Below the pieces are notes generated by a model that made no database searches, had not been told where the DNA came from, and worked only from the letters and a program-made list of their open reading frames with translations. Positions 22,631 through 32,959 of a stretch of DNA of 64,000 nt are shown here, one piece after another (within the stretch, counting starts at the first letter, position 1; each line of letters opens with the position of its first letter). The position numbers and the translations under genes are program-made. Source of the stretch: Margaritifera margaritifera (taxonomy: Eukaryota > Mollusca > Bivalvia > Unionida > Margaritiferidae); assembly GCA_029931535.1 (NCBI GenBank), contig JAQPZY010000861.1, forward strand, positions 186,001 to 250,000, in the 5' to 3' direction.

Positions 22631-22960
22631 TAATAATGGTATGTTTAACTCTTTACCCTCTGCTAATGCAAACAAGCATCGCTAAAAATAGTCTTGCTTC
22701 CCCACGAACATTGATTTTGATCATCACATTCAAGCTGAAGGATCGGACATTAGTGTAAGCCCTGTTTCAACATCTGACAGTTAAGAGAGTGAAACATGTG
22801 ACGATCTTGTATCGTCAGAACACACGAGGCCAATACATGTGTATGACTTCACAGCTGATTCAGGCTCAACATTTCATTTGGATGAAAATGCAAGGAAGAT
22901 AGATATCTCTTTTTACAAAATTTCATTTTTGGGGGTAAGTGAGAGGCACAAAACTTAGGT
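22631..22960 (+). pseudogene. Possible coding remnant downstream of the transposase-like gene
   Basis: After the TGA at 22628-22630 there is further low-complexity acidic coding-like sequence with AEGSDISVSPVSTSDS, then a TAA, then ESETCDDLVSSEHTR and VYDFTADSGSTFHLDENARK. It could be an extension of the preceding gene, separated by a stop, or a second ORF of the same element. No family resemblance was recognised. Confidence 0.3.
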
Positions 22961-23380
22961 GAGTGTTTTACATTTTATTTCTCATTAAATTACATAGTTT
23001 GCATGGGACAAAGTTCATGTGGAAAATGTAGAAAGTATGTGCACTAACTCGAGGACCCTTCACCCAGGCATCCATTATGATGCTCTGGGGTTCATCCTGG
23101 CAACAGCTGTTAGAAGGTACACTTATTAGTAGCCTCAGTAGCCAGGCCACTCAGTACTTGCAGAAGGTAAAGAGTTCAGTATAAATATACAGGAATGTGA
23201 GGCAGTGTGATGTACAAAAAGAGACCAGACAAGCAGCTTATTTTTTATATGTGCTATATATACCTAATTACAAAGTTTGTAAATAAAATGATAGAATTTT
23301 TACAACATTTTTCTTAGTTAACTCATTTCCACCTACACATACAAAATATCTGACATCAAAAATGCATTCAGCAGGAAAAT

Positions 23381-23926
23381 TTAAACAGGAATGCCAAATT
23401 TCATAGCATCATCTTTAAAAATAAAAAAAGTGATAACATTATAAAGAAGAATATTGTTGGTTTTAAGCCCGTCGTTGAGCAAGACAAACCAGGCATTATA
23501 CAAGACTGAAAATTCTGAAAATGACTCAATTGTTGTCAACTTAATGTTATTGTAACTTTGGGTTCTAGTTGAGATACCTTGACAATTTGAACTGTTTTGA
23601 TGAGGTTTAAGTGAGCTTTTTAATTTGGAATAAGTTTTATTCATTTTTAACATCTTAAAAAAATAGACTGGGGTTGCTAGTCTTAGATCAACAATAAATG
23701 AATAAGTTTCGACTTTTTTGTTGCTTAAAAAAAATATACAACTTCTTATCCTCAAACTGGGATCATACCATCTTCTGTTCACAATAATATATGCATAAAC
23801 ACATTGCAGTTTTATCTTATAGTATTCGCCCACCCTCCCGGCAGCTTGTACCCCCATACCGATTTGAAAAACGAAAGGCATCAAGGATATGAAAAATGCA
23901 CAGAACTTAGTAATTTCGTTCATCAA
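23381..23926 (-). other. Unassigned 181-codon minus-strand open frame
   Basis: The longest uninterrupted Met-initiated frame in the window other than PLE coding. It is rich in Phe, Tyr, Ile, Lys and Asn. The middle part (KLKSSLKPHQNSSNCQGIST) is hydrophilic, and the start resembles a hydrophobic segment (FCAFFISLMPFVFQIGM). No family is recognised. A frame this long is unlikely by chance at this base composition (my rough estimate is about 0.02 expected per window), but no homolog or splice context supports a gene. Confidence 0.3.
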
Positions 23927-24059
23927 TTTATAGTTTCTAACCAGATTGAAAATGAAGTTTTATGAACTAGTAAACCTCATATTGACAGACATGAAGCAGA
24001 GGCCAATATGATAATCATCGAAACAAAGGTCTGTACTTGTTTTATAATATGATTTAGGA

Positions 24060-24250
24060 ACAAAATTGCAGATTTTAATCAGACCTGGTATGTAAGCTTG
24101 TATTATCAAGATCTGAGATGAGTTCATTTAATGCGAGATCCACTCATATTAATGGTATGGTCTTGCATTTGATTTGGCTGAGCTTGTAAACACTCTAGAG
24201 ACCATATTTCTGAACAGATTTTGATCAGACTTGCCAGGGAGAGATCCAGG
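24060..24250 (+). repeat. Copy of the 44.8/46.5 kb tandem repeat family
   Basis: Shares with 44780-45190 and 46400-47225 the phrases GCTGAGCTTGTAAACACTCTAGAG, CCATATTTCTGA and CAGATTTTGATCAGACTT, plus ATCAAGATCTGAGATGAGTT. About one and a half units are present. It is non-coding. Confidence 0.6.
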
Positions 24251-24939
24251 AACAAATGCTGGTGGTATAAATGACTTGTCATTTTTATGCAGAGAAAGTC
24301 GACTTATATATACGGTCTGGGAAAGAAAGTATATGACATCCAACATTTAATAAACAATGTTGTAACGATGTGCTCCAAACTATTCTTTCCCCCATTACAG
24401 TTTCAATAGAATAACATGACAGTTCTAATTGATTATATTGTTCTTTTAATTTATGACTGATCATTCTAATTTCTCTGGATTTAAAAAGTTGACAAGATAA
24501 CGAAACTCTTTCATTTCTTCATTCCTTGTTATTTTTTCATTTCAGACAGGAGGCAGTTAAGCAGAGCAATAAAAGGTAACATTTATTTGTAGAATTTAAA
24601 TCATGTATATAGTTACAGACATGTCTACCATCCCGCATTTTGCATATTCGTCCCGCAAAATGCCTAAATTTGCCTTCGCATTTAGTGTTGAAAATCTGCA
24701 AAAGTGGGGATAAAAAATCCACATGTCATAAAATATGCTATGACCAACCGGTGAGCAGGAATTTATCAACTCTGCACATGCACGCTGGTTTAAATAGCCA
24801 TTGCAATCACGTGTGAATTCTGAGGCAGTTCTAATCTACTAGTCTACATTCACAGATTCTTTTTTTAAATTCTCTGTTTTCAAGCTTTTGTTTTTGATTC
24901 TAAAGAAAAAATCATAAAATCTTAGCTTCTAAAAGGCAG

Positions 24940-26880
24940 TTGGATATCTATGAATGTCTTTCAAAATCTACATCGAAAAAAACTCAATGTTTTCGTAAAG
25001 AATGTACTGAAGAGTATAAATTCATAAAGCCAGGAAAAAATGCAGACACAAGCACTTTCTGTACCATCTGCAATTGTGAATTTTCAGTAAAGTCTGGAGG
25101 AATGTTCGATATACACAGACATATTTTAAGAAAAAGACATTCCAACCTTAAAAAAGAAGTTAAACGCTCAAAAATTTTTTGGGATTTTCTCATCACTGCC
25201 TGGATCTAGTGTGACTGCATCTACTATGTCCAACTCTGATGTAATTAGAGCCAAAGTTATGTTAGTAGATATTATTACGGAATCTGCCTATGAGTGCACT
25301 GGATAAATTTTCAAAGGCTTTTAAAGTTATGTTTAGTGACTCAGACATTGCAAAACATTTTCAGTGTGGCAGATCAAAAGGAACTGCTATCGTTAAAGAA
25401 ATAGCAGCCAGTGCTACATTAAAATTAGCTGAAAGAATGTGGAATGGCCTATTCACTGTTTCTACAGATGCAGGCAATGATCAAGAAAACTTCAAGGTCT
25501 TTCCTCTTGTTATCAGAACTGTATCATTATCAGTAACACCCAACATTCTCTCAATCCCTGTTTGTGAAGGCTCTGCAACAGGTGAAGACATATTCAATCT
25601 GATAGAGAATGAATTAAAAGTTCATGACATTCCTTCGAAGATTTGCTTGGTTCTTGGGTCTGATAATGCTCCCTTGATGGTTGGGAAGGACAGAGGAGTG
25701 TATGGATTTATGATCAAAGAGCAACCTAATTTGTATCTTTCAGGCTGTGTGTGTCACCTAATACATAGAGCTGCTGAAAAAGGTGCCGCATGTCTTCCAC
25801 TTAATGTTGATCAGCTTTTGATTGATGTATATTATTATTTGGATAAAAGCAGTAAACAGCAAGCAGTGTTCAAAGATATGCAGATTCTATATGATACAAA
25901 ATAAAATATTATTCTAAAACATGTTTTAACTAGATGGCTAAGCATCAACAGGTGCTTACAAAGACTGGACATCTGGGAACCTCTTTATGATTTTTTCAAA
26001 GAGCAAGAGAAGTCTGCATCATGCAGATCTAGAAAAGAAAGGATAAGTGAGCTGAGACACACCTTGTCTTCTCCAACAAATCGTGTTATATGTCTTTTCT
26101 TGGTAGATGCTCTAAAACCATTTGATGAGGTGAATACAGAGATACAGTGTGATGTGCCATTAATACATGTGCTACAAAGATGTCTTGAAAATCTTCTTAA
26201 AATCATTCTTTTGAAGTTCGTGAAGTCTTCAGCTATGACTTATCAATCTGCAACAGAAGAACAGTTTAAAGTTAAGCACCATCAGAAAGAGGATCAAGAT
26301 CTTTAGATTGGACAGCCTGCAACAAACTATTGCTAGAAAAGATGAGGTTTACCTGAGAGAACAGAGGCTGCAAGACTTTTATGATGGGGCAAGATAGTTT
26401 TTTGAAACATCAGCAAAAATACATTAGAGACAAGTTGCCCCCTATGGATGCTGAAATTTTGGATCCAGCATTGCAACTAGAAGTTAAAAATGGCATCTTT
26501 GGATTATTTCTTGAAAAGATTTTCAGTATTATTACACGAGAAAGTGACTGCAGCAGATGTGAAATTGGAACTGGCACAATATCAGTCTACAGATATTCGG
26601 TCATGTTTGAGAAATAGAATAGCTGAAACCTGGGCTGCTATCAGCCAGTTAAATGAAGATGGAACAGCTGTCTTCAAAATATTGCCCAAAATAATGCTTT
26701 CACTAATGACAATACCTCATTCATCTGCACACTGTGAGTGAGTTTACTCCCAGGTGAGAAAAAATCAAAACCGAGTTCAGGAGTAAATTGAGTGCAGAGA
26801 CTGTAGAGGCACTTTTAATTTCAAAATGTAGACCAGGGACAGCTACAGACAGGATCTACACTGAAAGGAGCTGCAGGACC
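24940..26880 (+). pseudogene. hAT transposase with zinc-finger N-terminus, frameshifted
   Basis: N-terminal C2H2/BED-like finger: CTICNCEF (25060-25085) followed by DIHRHILRKRH. Catalytic region (25290-25904): VSTDAGND with the first Asp, then LVLGSDNAPLMVGKDRG with the second Asp, then CVCHLIHRAAEKG, the Cys/His motif of hAT transposases. TRWLSINRCLQRLDIW follows at 25930-25975 after a TAA at 25902-25904. A helical insertion region runs through about 26250, and the C-terminal dimerisation motif (LMTIPHSSAHCE) ends at a TGA at 26739, with VYSQV continuing after it. At least four frameshifts or stops are visible. It is recent enough to read easily but not functional as it stands. Confidence 0.8.
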
Positions 26881-26931
26881 TCAAAAGTGCTTACTACAGG
26901 TTCTTAACATGAATTGAGTTGACTTGAATTT

Positions 26932-26937
<6 letters not shown>

Positions 26938-26964
<27 letters not shown>

Positions 26965-26971
26965 CAAATAG
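26938..26971 (+). repeat. (AT)n microsatellite
   Basis: A TA dinucleotide tract of about 34 bp, followed after a short gap by further TATATA-rich sequence. It lies inside the 3' part of the nested hAT element. Confidence 0.9.
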
Positions 26972-27627
26972 GTGAGTTTTATATATAAATATATATTGTA
27001 AACATGCATTACCGGTATTTAGTGATTTTTTTAGATAATTTTTTTTGGATTCGCGCTAACATATGTCCCTCATTTTCAAGCTGTCCCTCATTTTTGGTGG
27101 TGGTGTCCCTCAAAAAAGTTTTTTGGGGTAGTCATGTCTGTAGTTATATGAATTTCTGTACATCTGTACTTGTTTCAAGTAATATGTTCTGTGTTTCACT
27201 GCATAATCAGATGTCTAATTCAGGTTGGAACTTGGATGTTAGGGAGAATCTCAAAATAGAAGCAAATTTGATTTTAAAAATGCATACTATGTCAACATGC
27301 TGTTGATTCTGTTGATCCTTGAAAAAAAACAATTTCATCAAGGAAAAAGCCTGGTAAAGACCAGAAATTTGTTGTTGCAAAAAGTATTGGAACTCAGTAC
27401 CTACCTCTGAACAAATAGTCTGTTTCGTAATCACCTTCATCGAGCTGTCCATAAGGCTTCCACTAATTAAGATTCACCTTTTATGTTTTGAAGGTCTGAT
27501 TTTCAACTAAACAAGTCTTGTCACCTTGTAGCTTGAAGCTTGTCAGCTGTCAGAACTTTGTACTTCCATCTGTTTTGTCCATGTTTGACCATTTTTGGCT
27601 GATATATGACAAAATTCATTCGATGTT

Positions 27628-27709
27628 ACATGAAGTTACAGCCAGTAAATCCTCAATGCTCTGTATAAAAATACAGAGCATTGAGGATTTACTGGCTGTA
27701 ACTTCATGT
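27628..27709 (+). repeat. Perfect 39-bp inverted repeat with 4-base loop
   Basis: The arm 27628-27666 (ACATGAAGTTACAGCCAGTA at its outer end, GCTCTGTAT at its inner end) and the arm 27671-27709 are exact reverse complements. They are separated by AAAA only. Similarity stops abruptly on both sides and there is no flanking duplication, so it is not a usual MITE. It could be a snap-back (template-switch) duplication or a hairpin RNA precursor. A plain sequence cannot separate these. Confidence 0.95.
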
Positions 27710-28136
27710 GAAAAACAAAAACTGATTCAGTAAAATCTTACTGGATAGGACCAAAACATGTGCCTTCGTATAATAGTGCCAATTATTATATGCTGCTTTT
27801 GTCTGACTTTGATTTGCGGGATGCTTTGTGTATATCATGTGACATGGCACACCAGTCTGATTGGTTAACAGCAAAATAAATATTCATGATGTAGATCAGT
27901 GTATACTAGATGAAGGCAAATCATTTCATTCCATTACATTTTCAGATGAACTATTGGATAAATTCTTTCATCTCCTCATATTTTGTTTTGTCTAAAAATG
28001 TCTTTAATGATACATTTATTGGGTTTGGGTTGCAAAAGTTAGGGATTTCTCTCATTTCCAGGAGTTTTACATTTGTACTATTGGTGGCGAAATTAACATA
28101 GTGCATACTTGAGGGCACCAGAAGCTACTAAATTAT

Positions 28137-28385
28137 CATGAAAGTTCATTTTAAAGTTAGTTTCTACTGTTTTACACCTATAAAAATGGATTTTATAAAT
28201 AAAAATCCATGCAAGATTAACTATTTTGGTCAGAATATCCATGGGGAAATGGAGGGGGGATATTTATGGCAAGGTGAAGTAAACTTTGCTTTCCTGGTGT
28301 GTTGTAGCAAAATGTTAAGGACAAGGGCAACTATTTCACCCACTTTGTCAGGTAGCATGACTCCTGATCATCCATTTGACATGGT
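28137..28385 (+). repeat. Dispersed repeat shared with 52045-52275
   Basis: Shared phrases in the same order are TTCTACTGTTTTACAC, CATGCAAGATT, CAGAATATC, ATGGCAA, AACTTnnCTTTCCT, GGACnAGGnCAA and TAGCATGACTC. The copies are diverged and non-coding, and both lie in RBM25 introns. The open frame at 28138-28407 is not conserved between the copies. Confidence 0.6.
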
Positions 28386-29767
28386 ACAAAAGGGATACAT
28401 ATTTTAATTGTGAATAAAGGTCAGATTTCGTTAATGGTTATTCCAGTTATGCATGAGGGGGGGGGGGGGGGCACTTTTTCAAAGACTTGACCAGTGTTGC
28501 ATATAGGATCCCAAGGGCAGGGGACACGGTGTCCCCCACCCTGCAGTTTTGGGGGACACGCAACATTTTAGAGGGTCAAATGAAAATAATAGTACATAAT
28601 GCACTAATAGTGCTATAAAAATGAGATAATCTTGTTTGCTTCAACAGTTTTGCCACCATAACTTTGTGGTCTGCACTGTACTAAAATTTTCCTTAGACAC
28701 TTACATTATTGCAATAAAAGTTTTATCATGTGTTCAAATAACTCATGAAAACATCAACATGTCTGAATATCTGTTTAACCTGAAATGAGCTGCACCATGG
28801 TATTTTCCATTCTGAATCTTGCTCTCTCATTTAACTTTAGTGTACACTCATTATCTACCACCATTTATTATAGTAAATACCTATGTTTTTTTTTAATTAC
28901 TTTTCTTTCCAAACAAATCATTGATTAAATGACAACTTTTTTATTTGCATTAATTTAGTCTCTTTTGTCATTAATTCAACCTCAAAATAAATTAAATCTT
29001 CCTGCCCGTAAGGGTGACTTTAACCTTGAAAATATGTTTCACTAACGGCCATCAAACATTTACATTGCAACTTGTCCAACTACCACAAACCTTGAATGTT
29101 TTTATTGCCAGATACATTGTTTTCAAATAGATATTCATTGCCATCTTACAGTTTTATCTCCTTTTGCAATTTAGCTATTGGTTGCACCAACAGAGACATG
29201 GAGGGACACCCACTAATGAAACATTGTAGATGTATTTTTTTATTTGTTTCTGACGAAAATGCGCGCCAAGGTGGGTGCACGTGGTCAAGATTTGGGGGAC
29301 ATATGACAAAACATTGCGGGGAAACCCCTGAGCCCACATGCAGTGTGCAACAATGCTTTACCACCCATTGATTTCCAATTGGGCTGGTCAACACAACATA
29401 AAACACTTTATAATGGTCTTGATTACCTATGACCACCACTGCAACCATCACCATTTCCCCATAACCCTGACCATATATATTTTTAATTCATTTCATTATC
29501 ATAAATTGTAGATCCTCTGCCTCAATACTAGGTGGAGCGTGCAGTTGTCTCAACAATAGTATTTTATTCCTTTCAATTCAAACTTTTTTGAGTTGGTGAA
29601 AAGTCTGTTTCACAAAAAAATACCATAGAGGTTAGTTGTTATGTGTGTTTAGCCAGTAATATAGTATTTATGTAAATATAATACCTACAGTACACGCATC
29701 ACATTTTTTTCGATTGCTCACTCAATGCAATGGACATGGACAGTGCCCACTATGAGTAGTGGAAGTT
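28386..29767 (+). other. Intronic sequence, G-run and unassigned
   Basis: Contains a G-run of about 14 (28457-28470) and segments with GGGGGACAC and GGGGGACAT phrases (28552, 29294) that may be remnants of one repeat. Open frames at 29096-29371 (+) and 29146-29454 (-) overlap on opposite strands with no recognisable motif. Nothing else was seen. Confidence 0.45.
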
Positions 29768-29773
29768 CACTCA

Positions 29774-31860
29774 CAGGGTTCCCACGCTACTGGGAAATCA
29801 AGGGAAAAAGTCGGGAGAAATGATCGATTTTCCCCTGACTGGGAATAGTCCATGAATTTTGCAAATATTGATCAAAGTTGGGGAAAAAACGGGGTATTTT
29901 ATGCTGACACTTGATAACAGAAAGAAAATTCATAATTGAGTCATCATTGAACTGATTGCGAGTTAAATTTATAGAGTTCCTACCGGAATTTTTGGAAGTT
30001 GCAGTATGGATCATTTGTTTGTATAGTCAATCCAAGCACTCAGTCAATCGGATTTGTCCTCTTATGTTAATGTGGAGGGTATGAAGACCAGTCTAGTGTC
30101 ACAACAAGCCAACATGTCTGTGACACGTGATTTCAGTAAGTTTAAGAGGTAAATAATACAGCTTATCTTCGCCTGTCTCCATTTTGATATGTAAAGTTAT
30201 CGAAAATGTATTGTAATAAAGCCTATTATTTGGTAGTTAGCAAAGGAAACACAGTGATAAACATTATCATCAATAGTAACTTTTGCCACAACTCACCTTT
30301 GTCGTGAATTTTACTATAAAATATTGCTAAATATGTAGAAATCTACCAACTGCTGGGGAATTTTTCACTGCTGAATCTGAAGCTCTGGGCGTAATTGACA
30401 ATAATTGCATTCACAGGGGCTCGTATCGTTGCTTAAAATGTACCTATAAATAATATATATACTATATATAATACAAGGGAAGACACTTCTCCCATTTCTC
30501 CTGCGACCTATTTAAGAATCAACACCGATATTTCAAGCTACACATCGCATAGCGTAATAAATTTAGCAAAGATGTTTTAGCTCAGAGATTTGACTTTTTA
30601 GACTTGCATCAAATGAAGTCAGTACACAGAAACTTTCAGAAAATAGCTTGATTGCAGGTCGAGTAATAAAGAACCATATATAAAGTGTTGGAGGATTGAA
30701 GGTATTAGTGGTGTCATAGGAACTCCTACAGTCAGCCCAGAGTGCCAGGCAAAAGTACCATGCCCATTCAAAAGCTCAAAAGACAGAGAAGAAAGAAAAG
30801 AAATATATGAAGAGAAAACTAGTAGTAGAAGAGGTTGTAACAATGAGAAACAATACCAGAATGTTGGAGTAACAATACCAGAATGTTGGAGTCTGACATT
30901 AAGTTGTTCTTTACAGATGCAGATAAAGCTGAAGAATTACATAGCTTTACTCACAAAAGCCAACACACTGTGTAGAAGAGCTAAAGATAAAGAGGAGGAA
31001 CTTGAGGTTGTTAAGAAGAATTTCAATGAAAAAGTGAATTTGCTAAATAATATGTAATATAACTGTTTGGTCATATTCCTAGGCAGAGTTCTACCTTGGT
31101 CTAGTTGAACATGAACTTGAGGGAATTGCTTCTCTACAAAAGATGCATGCATGTTATCAGAAGTATGGTCTCAACATTTTCCACTGAATCTCAATCGGCC
31201 AAATTAAGTATATAACTGATATTGATTTTAGATGACAACGTAATATTTTGCATCTGTTGTTTTTTTTTATACTGTGAAGGGAAATGTTGCTTTTGTATAT
31301 CATGCATATAGATTTCCATGTACCAATTCCTTGTATTTGGTTTTGAATTTGCTGACATCAGTAACATTCATATTCCGTAATTATATGGTATATCAGTTAA
31401 TAAATGTTGTATTTGAGACATTGCTATCTTGATTTACAACTGATTATTCTGATTTCTTTAGAATTAAAAGTTTGAAAAGAAAAATAAAACTAATTTCTGT
31501 TGTTCATTCTTTTATTATTTCCTCATACCAACATATGCAGTTCAGCAGAGTAAAGTTAACATTTTTATTCTGTAAATTAACATGACTTAACATGCAAATT
31601 TATATGAATTTCAATAGTTCTACTTGTTTCTTGTGATACATTTTGTGGTTTAGTACATTGTGGTATGTCTAATTCAGATGTTATGGGAGTCTCAAAATAG
31701 AAACAGCTTTTGATTTGAAAAATGCATGTTTGCTAATCTCAAATGTTCTTTAATTCCATTCAGTAATAGTTATAAATGAACCTTGAAAAAATGAATTTCA
31801 TCCTGGAAAAAACCTGGAAAAGACCTGGAAATTTTTCTTTCTAAAAGCATGGGAACCATG
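29774..31860 (+). mobile_element. CAGGGTTCCC-end TIR element, copy A, with exact 6-bp duplication
   Basis: The left end CAGGGTTCCC (29774-29783) and right end GGGAACCATG (31851-31860) are inverted repeats with one mismatch. CACTCA directly abuts both ends (29768-29773, 31861-31866). Ends of this sequence and a 6-bp duplication fit a hAT-related subgroup. The outer 640 bp on the left and 440 bp on the right align to copies B and C. The middle (about 30415-31420) is unique to this copy and contains an open frame. No transposase motif was recognised. Confidence 0.75.
30647..31057 (+). CDS. Unrecognised 136-codon open frame inside copy A
   Basis: A stop-to-stop frame (TAG at 30644, TAA at 31055). 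The N-terminal part has ISGVIGTPTVSPECQAKVPC, the middle is charged with KSSKDREERKEIYEEKTSS, and the end is a probable coiled coil (LKNYIALLTKANTLCRRAKD, then KEEELEVVKKNFNEKVNLL). The first ATG would be at about 30913 (MQIKLK), giving 47 codons. A TTCTTTACAG directly before that ATG could be a splice acceptor. It could be a fragment of a captured host gene or of a transposon protein; no family is recognised. Confidence 0.35.
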   Translation, partial: LDCRSSNKEPYIKCWRIEGISGVIGTPTVSPECQAKVPCPFKSSKDREERKEIYEEKTSSRRGCNNEKQYQNVGVTIPECWSLTLSCSLQMQIKLKNYIALLTKANTLCRRAKDKEEELEVVKKNFNEKVNLLNNM

Positions 31861-31866
31861 CACTCA

Positions 31867-32727
31867 GTCTGGTGGATTTTCCCCCCAGTTTAGTGTAAAT
31901 CCACTCAATCTAGTGGAAGTCCATCACAAATTTTATTGCAGCCGTAGTGGGTTTATGGCCCCCCTCACTGATTCTATTGTATTCTCTCCGTGAGTCGGCA
32001 CACTAAACAAACAGATGGGAGAAACTCCGACACCATAAACCTGAACGTGGTAGGTGTCAATTTCATACCTTTACCTGTATAATGGTAACATTTCTTGTGG
32101 TATTTATCATTAGCCTGGCTATTGATACATACAGACGAACACGCCAGTGGTGGCGTGATGGGGGGAGGGGCAATTGCCCCTGGGCAAAGTTTTTTTTTAA
32201 AAACTGTTCTATGTGCTAAAGTAGGGGTGTCCCTAAAGAACATTGCCCCTTTGCGCCTCGAACCCTTGTGCCACCATTGTGTACAACTTAAAAAGAGCAT
32301 TCTGCACTGTGTACTGTAGCTGAGCCAACAGGTTAAGTTCACGCAAGGTAGTGGACATTCACTTTTACATAATTATATTGATGTGATATTCAAATGGGCA
32401 AAAAAACTGAATCCGTCCACTACGAGCCATGATGTGGACAATCCACGATGATCACTATATCCTGTCCGTTATGGATACAGCATGAAAAGGATTAAAGTTC
32501 ACCATGGGAACATGGATTTTCACAAAAACACAATGCGTGTACTGTATACTGACATGAAATGACCTATGACCTTGAGCTCAGAATAGGCCAAGAATTAAAG
32601 TCCCACGAATTTATGCACTGTTTATCATTACAACAAGTAGGTTTTTTTTTTTTTTAAGTACCCTATGCACATAGAATTATCAATCTTTCATGAATTTTGC
32701 AAATTTTTATGATTTTTGACCATATAG
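31867..32727 (+). other. RBM25 intron 3' end
   Basis: Intron sequence with G/C-rich patches (32140-32190) and a T-run (32641-32655). Open frames on opposite strands at 31974-32342 and 32095-32319 overlap and look like chance. It ends in an A/T tract and ATATAG at 32722-32727, the acceptor of the next exon. Confidence 0.5.
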
Positions 32728-32836
32728 AGACAGAGAAAGAAGAACAAAGGATCGAGAGCTTGAAGAGGAAGAGGAAGCTTATGAAAGACGAAAATTAGAG
32801 AAGAAAATAAGGGAGAAAGAGGCTGCATATCAGGAA
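32728..32836 (+). CDS. RBM25: RBM25 exon: conserved EEEAYERRKLE segment
   Basis: A 109-nt exon whose first base completes the Arg codon split with the previous exon. It encodes DRERRTKDRELEEEEEAYER and RKLEKKIREKEAAYQE, closely matching human EEDAYERRKLERKLREKEAAYQE. These are residues 107-143 of the visible protein, predicted as a long charged helix. The acceptor is ATATAG and the donor GAA|GTAAGG. It directly precedes a 1,716-bp intron. Confidence 0.95.
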
Positions 32837-32959
32837 GTAAGGGACATTATTTTATGGTTTTATTCATGAAATACACAATGATCTTGGGAGTTGTTAAGAT
32901 GAAAATAAAGTGAACATTAAATTCAAACTTGGCAGAATATATTCATCCAAATTATTATC

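Larger units (their letters stand above)
24627..27132 (+). mobile_element. hAT transposon nested in repeat copy D
   Basis: CATGTCT occurs immediately before (24620-24626) and after (27133-27139) this 2,506-bp segment, and the next outer base differs (A versus T). It is a near-perfect 8-bp target duplication, as expected for hAT. Joining the flanks restores a sequence that aligns to uninterrupted copies A, B and C. The ends ACCATCCC and GGGGTAGT match as inverted repeats at six of eight positions. Subterminal TCCCGCA and GTCCCTCA motifs repeat near the left and right ends. It contains the transposase relic at 24940-26880 and an (AT)n tract near its 3' end. Confidence 0.65.
24360..27405 (+). 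repeat. 3' part of a CAGGGTTCCC-end repeat (copy D), split by a hAT insertion
   Basis: 24360-24626 aligns to 31420-31600 of copy A (CTGATnATTCTnATTTCT, GCAGAGnAAnnnTAACATTT). 27140-27405 aligns to 31605-31860 (ATGAATTTC, CTTGTTTC, GAGAATCTCAAAATAGAA, CCTTGAAAAA, TTTCATCnAGGAAAAA). The last bases, TTGGAACTCAG, correspond to the inverted end GGGAACCCTG. The 5' half of this copy is absent. The split point holds the 2.5 kb element described next. Confidence 0.65.

Noticed and set aside
31974..32342. 122-codon minus-strand frame
   Set aside because: Overlaps an unrelated plus-strand frame, has no recognised motif and lies in a GC-richer patch where stops are fewer.
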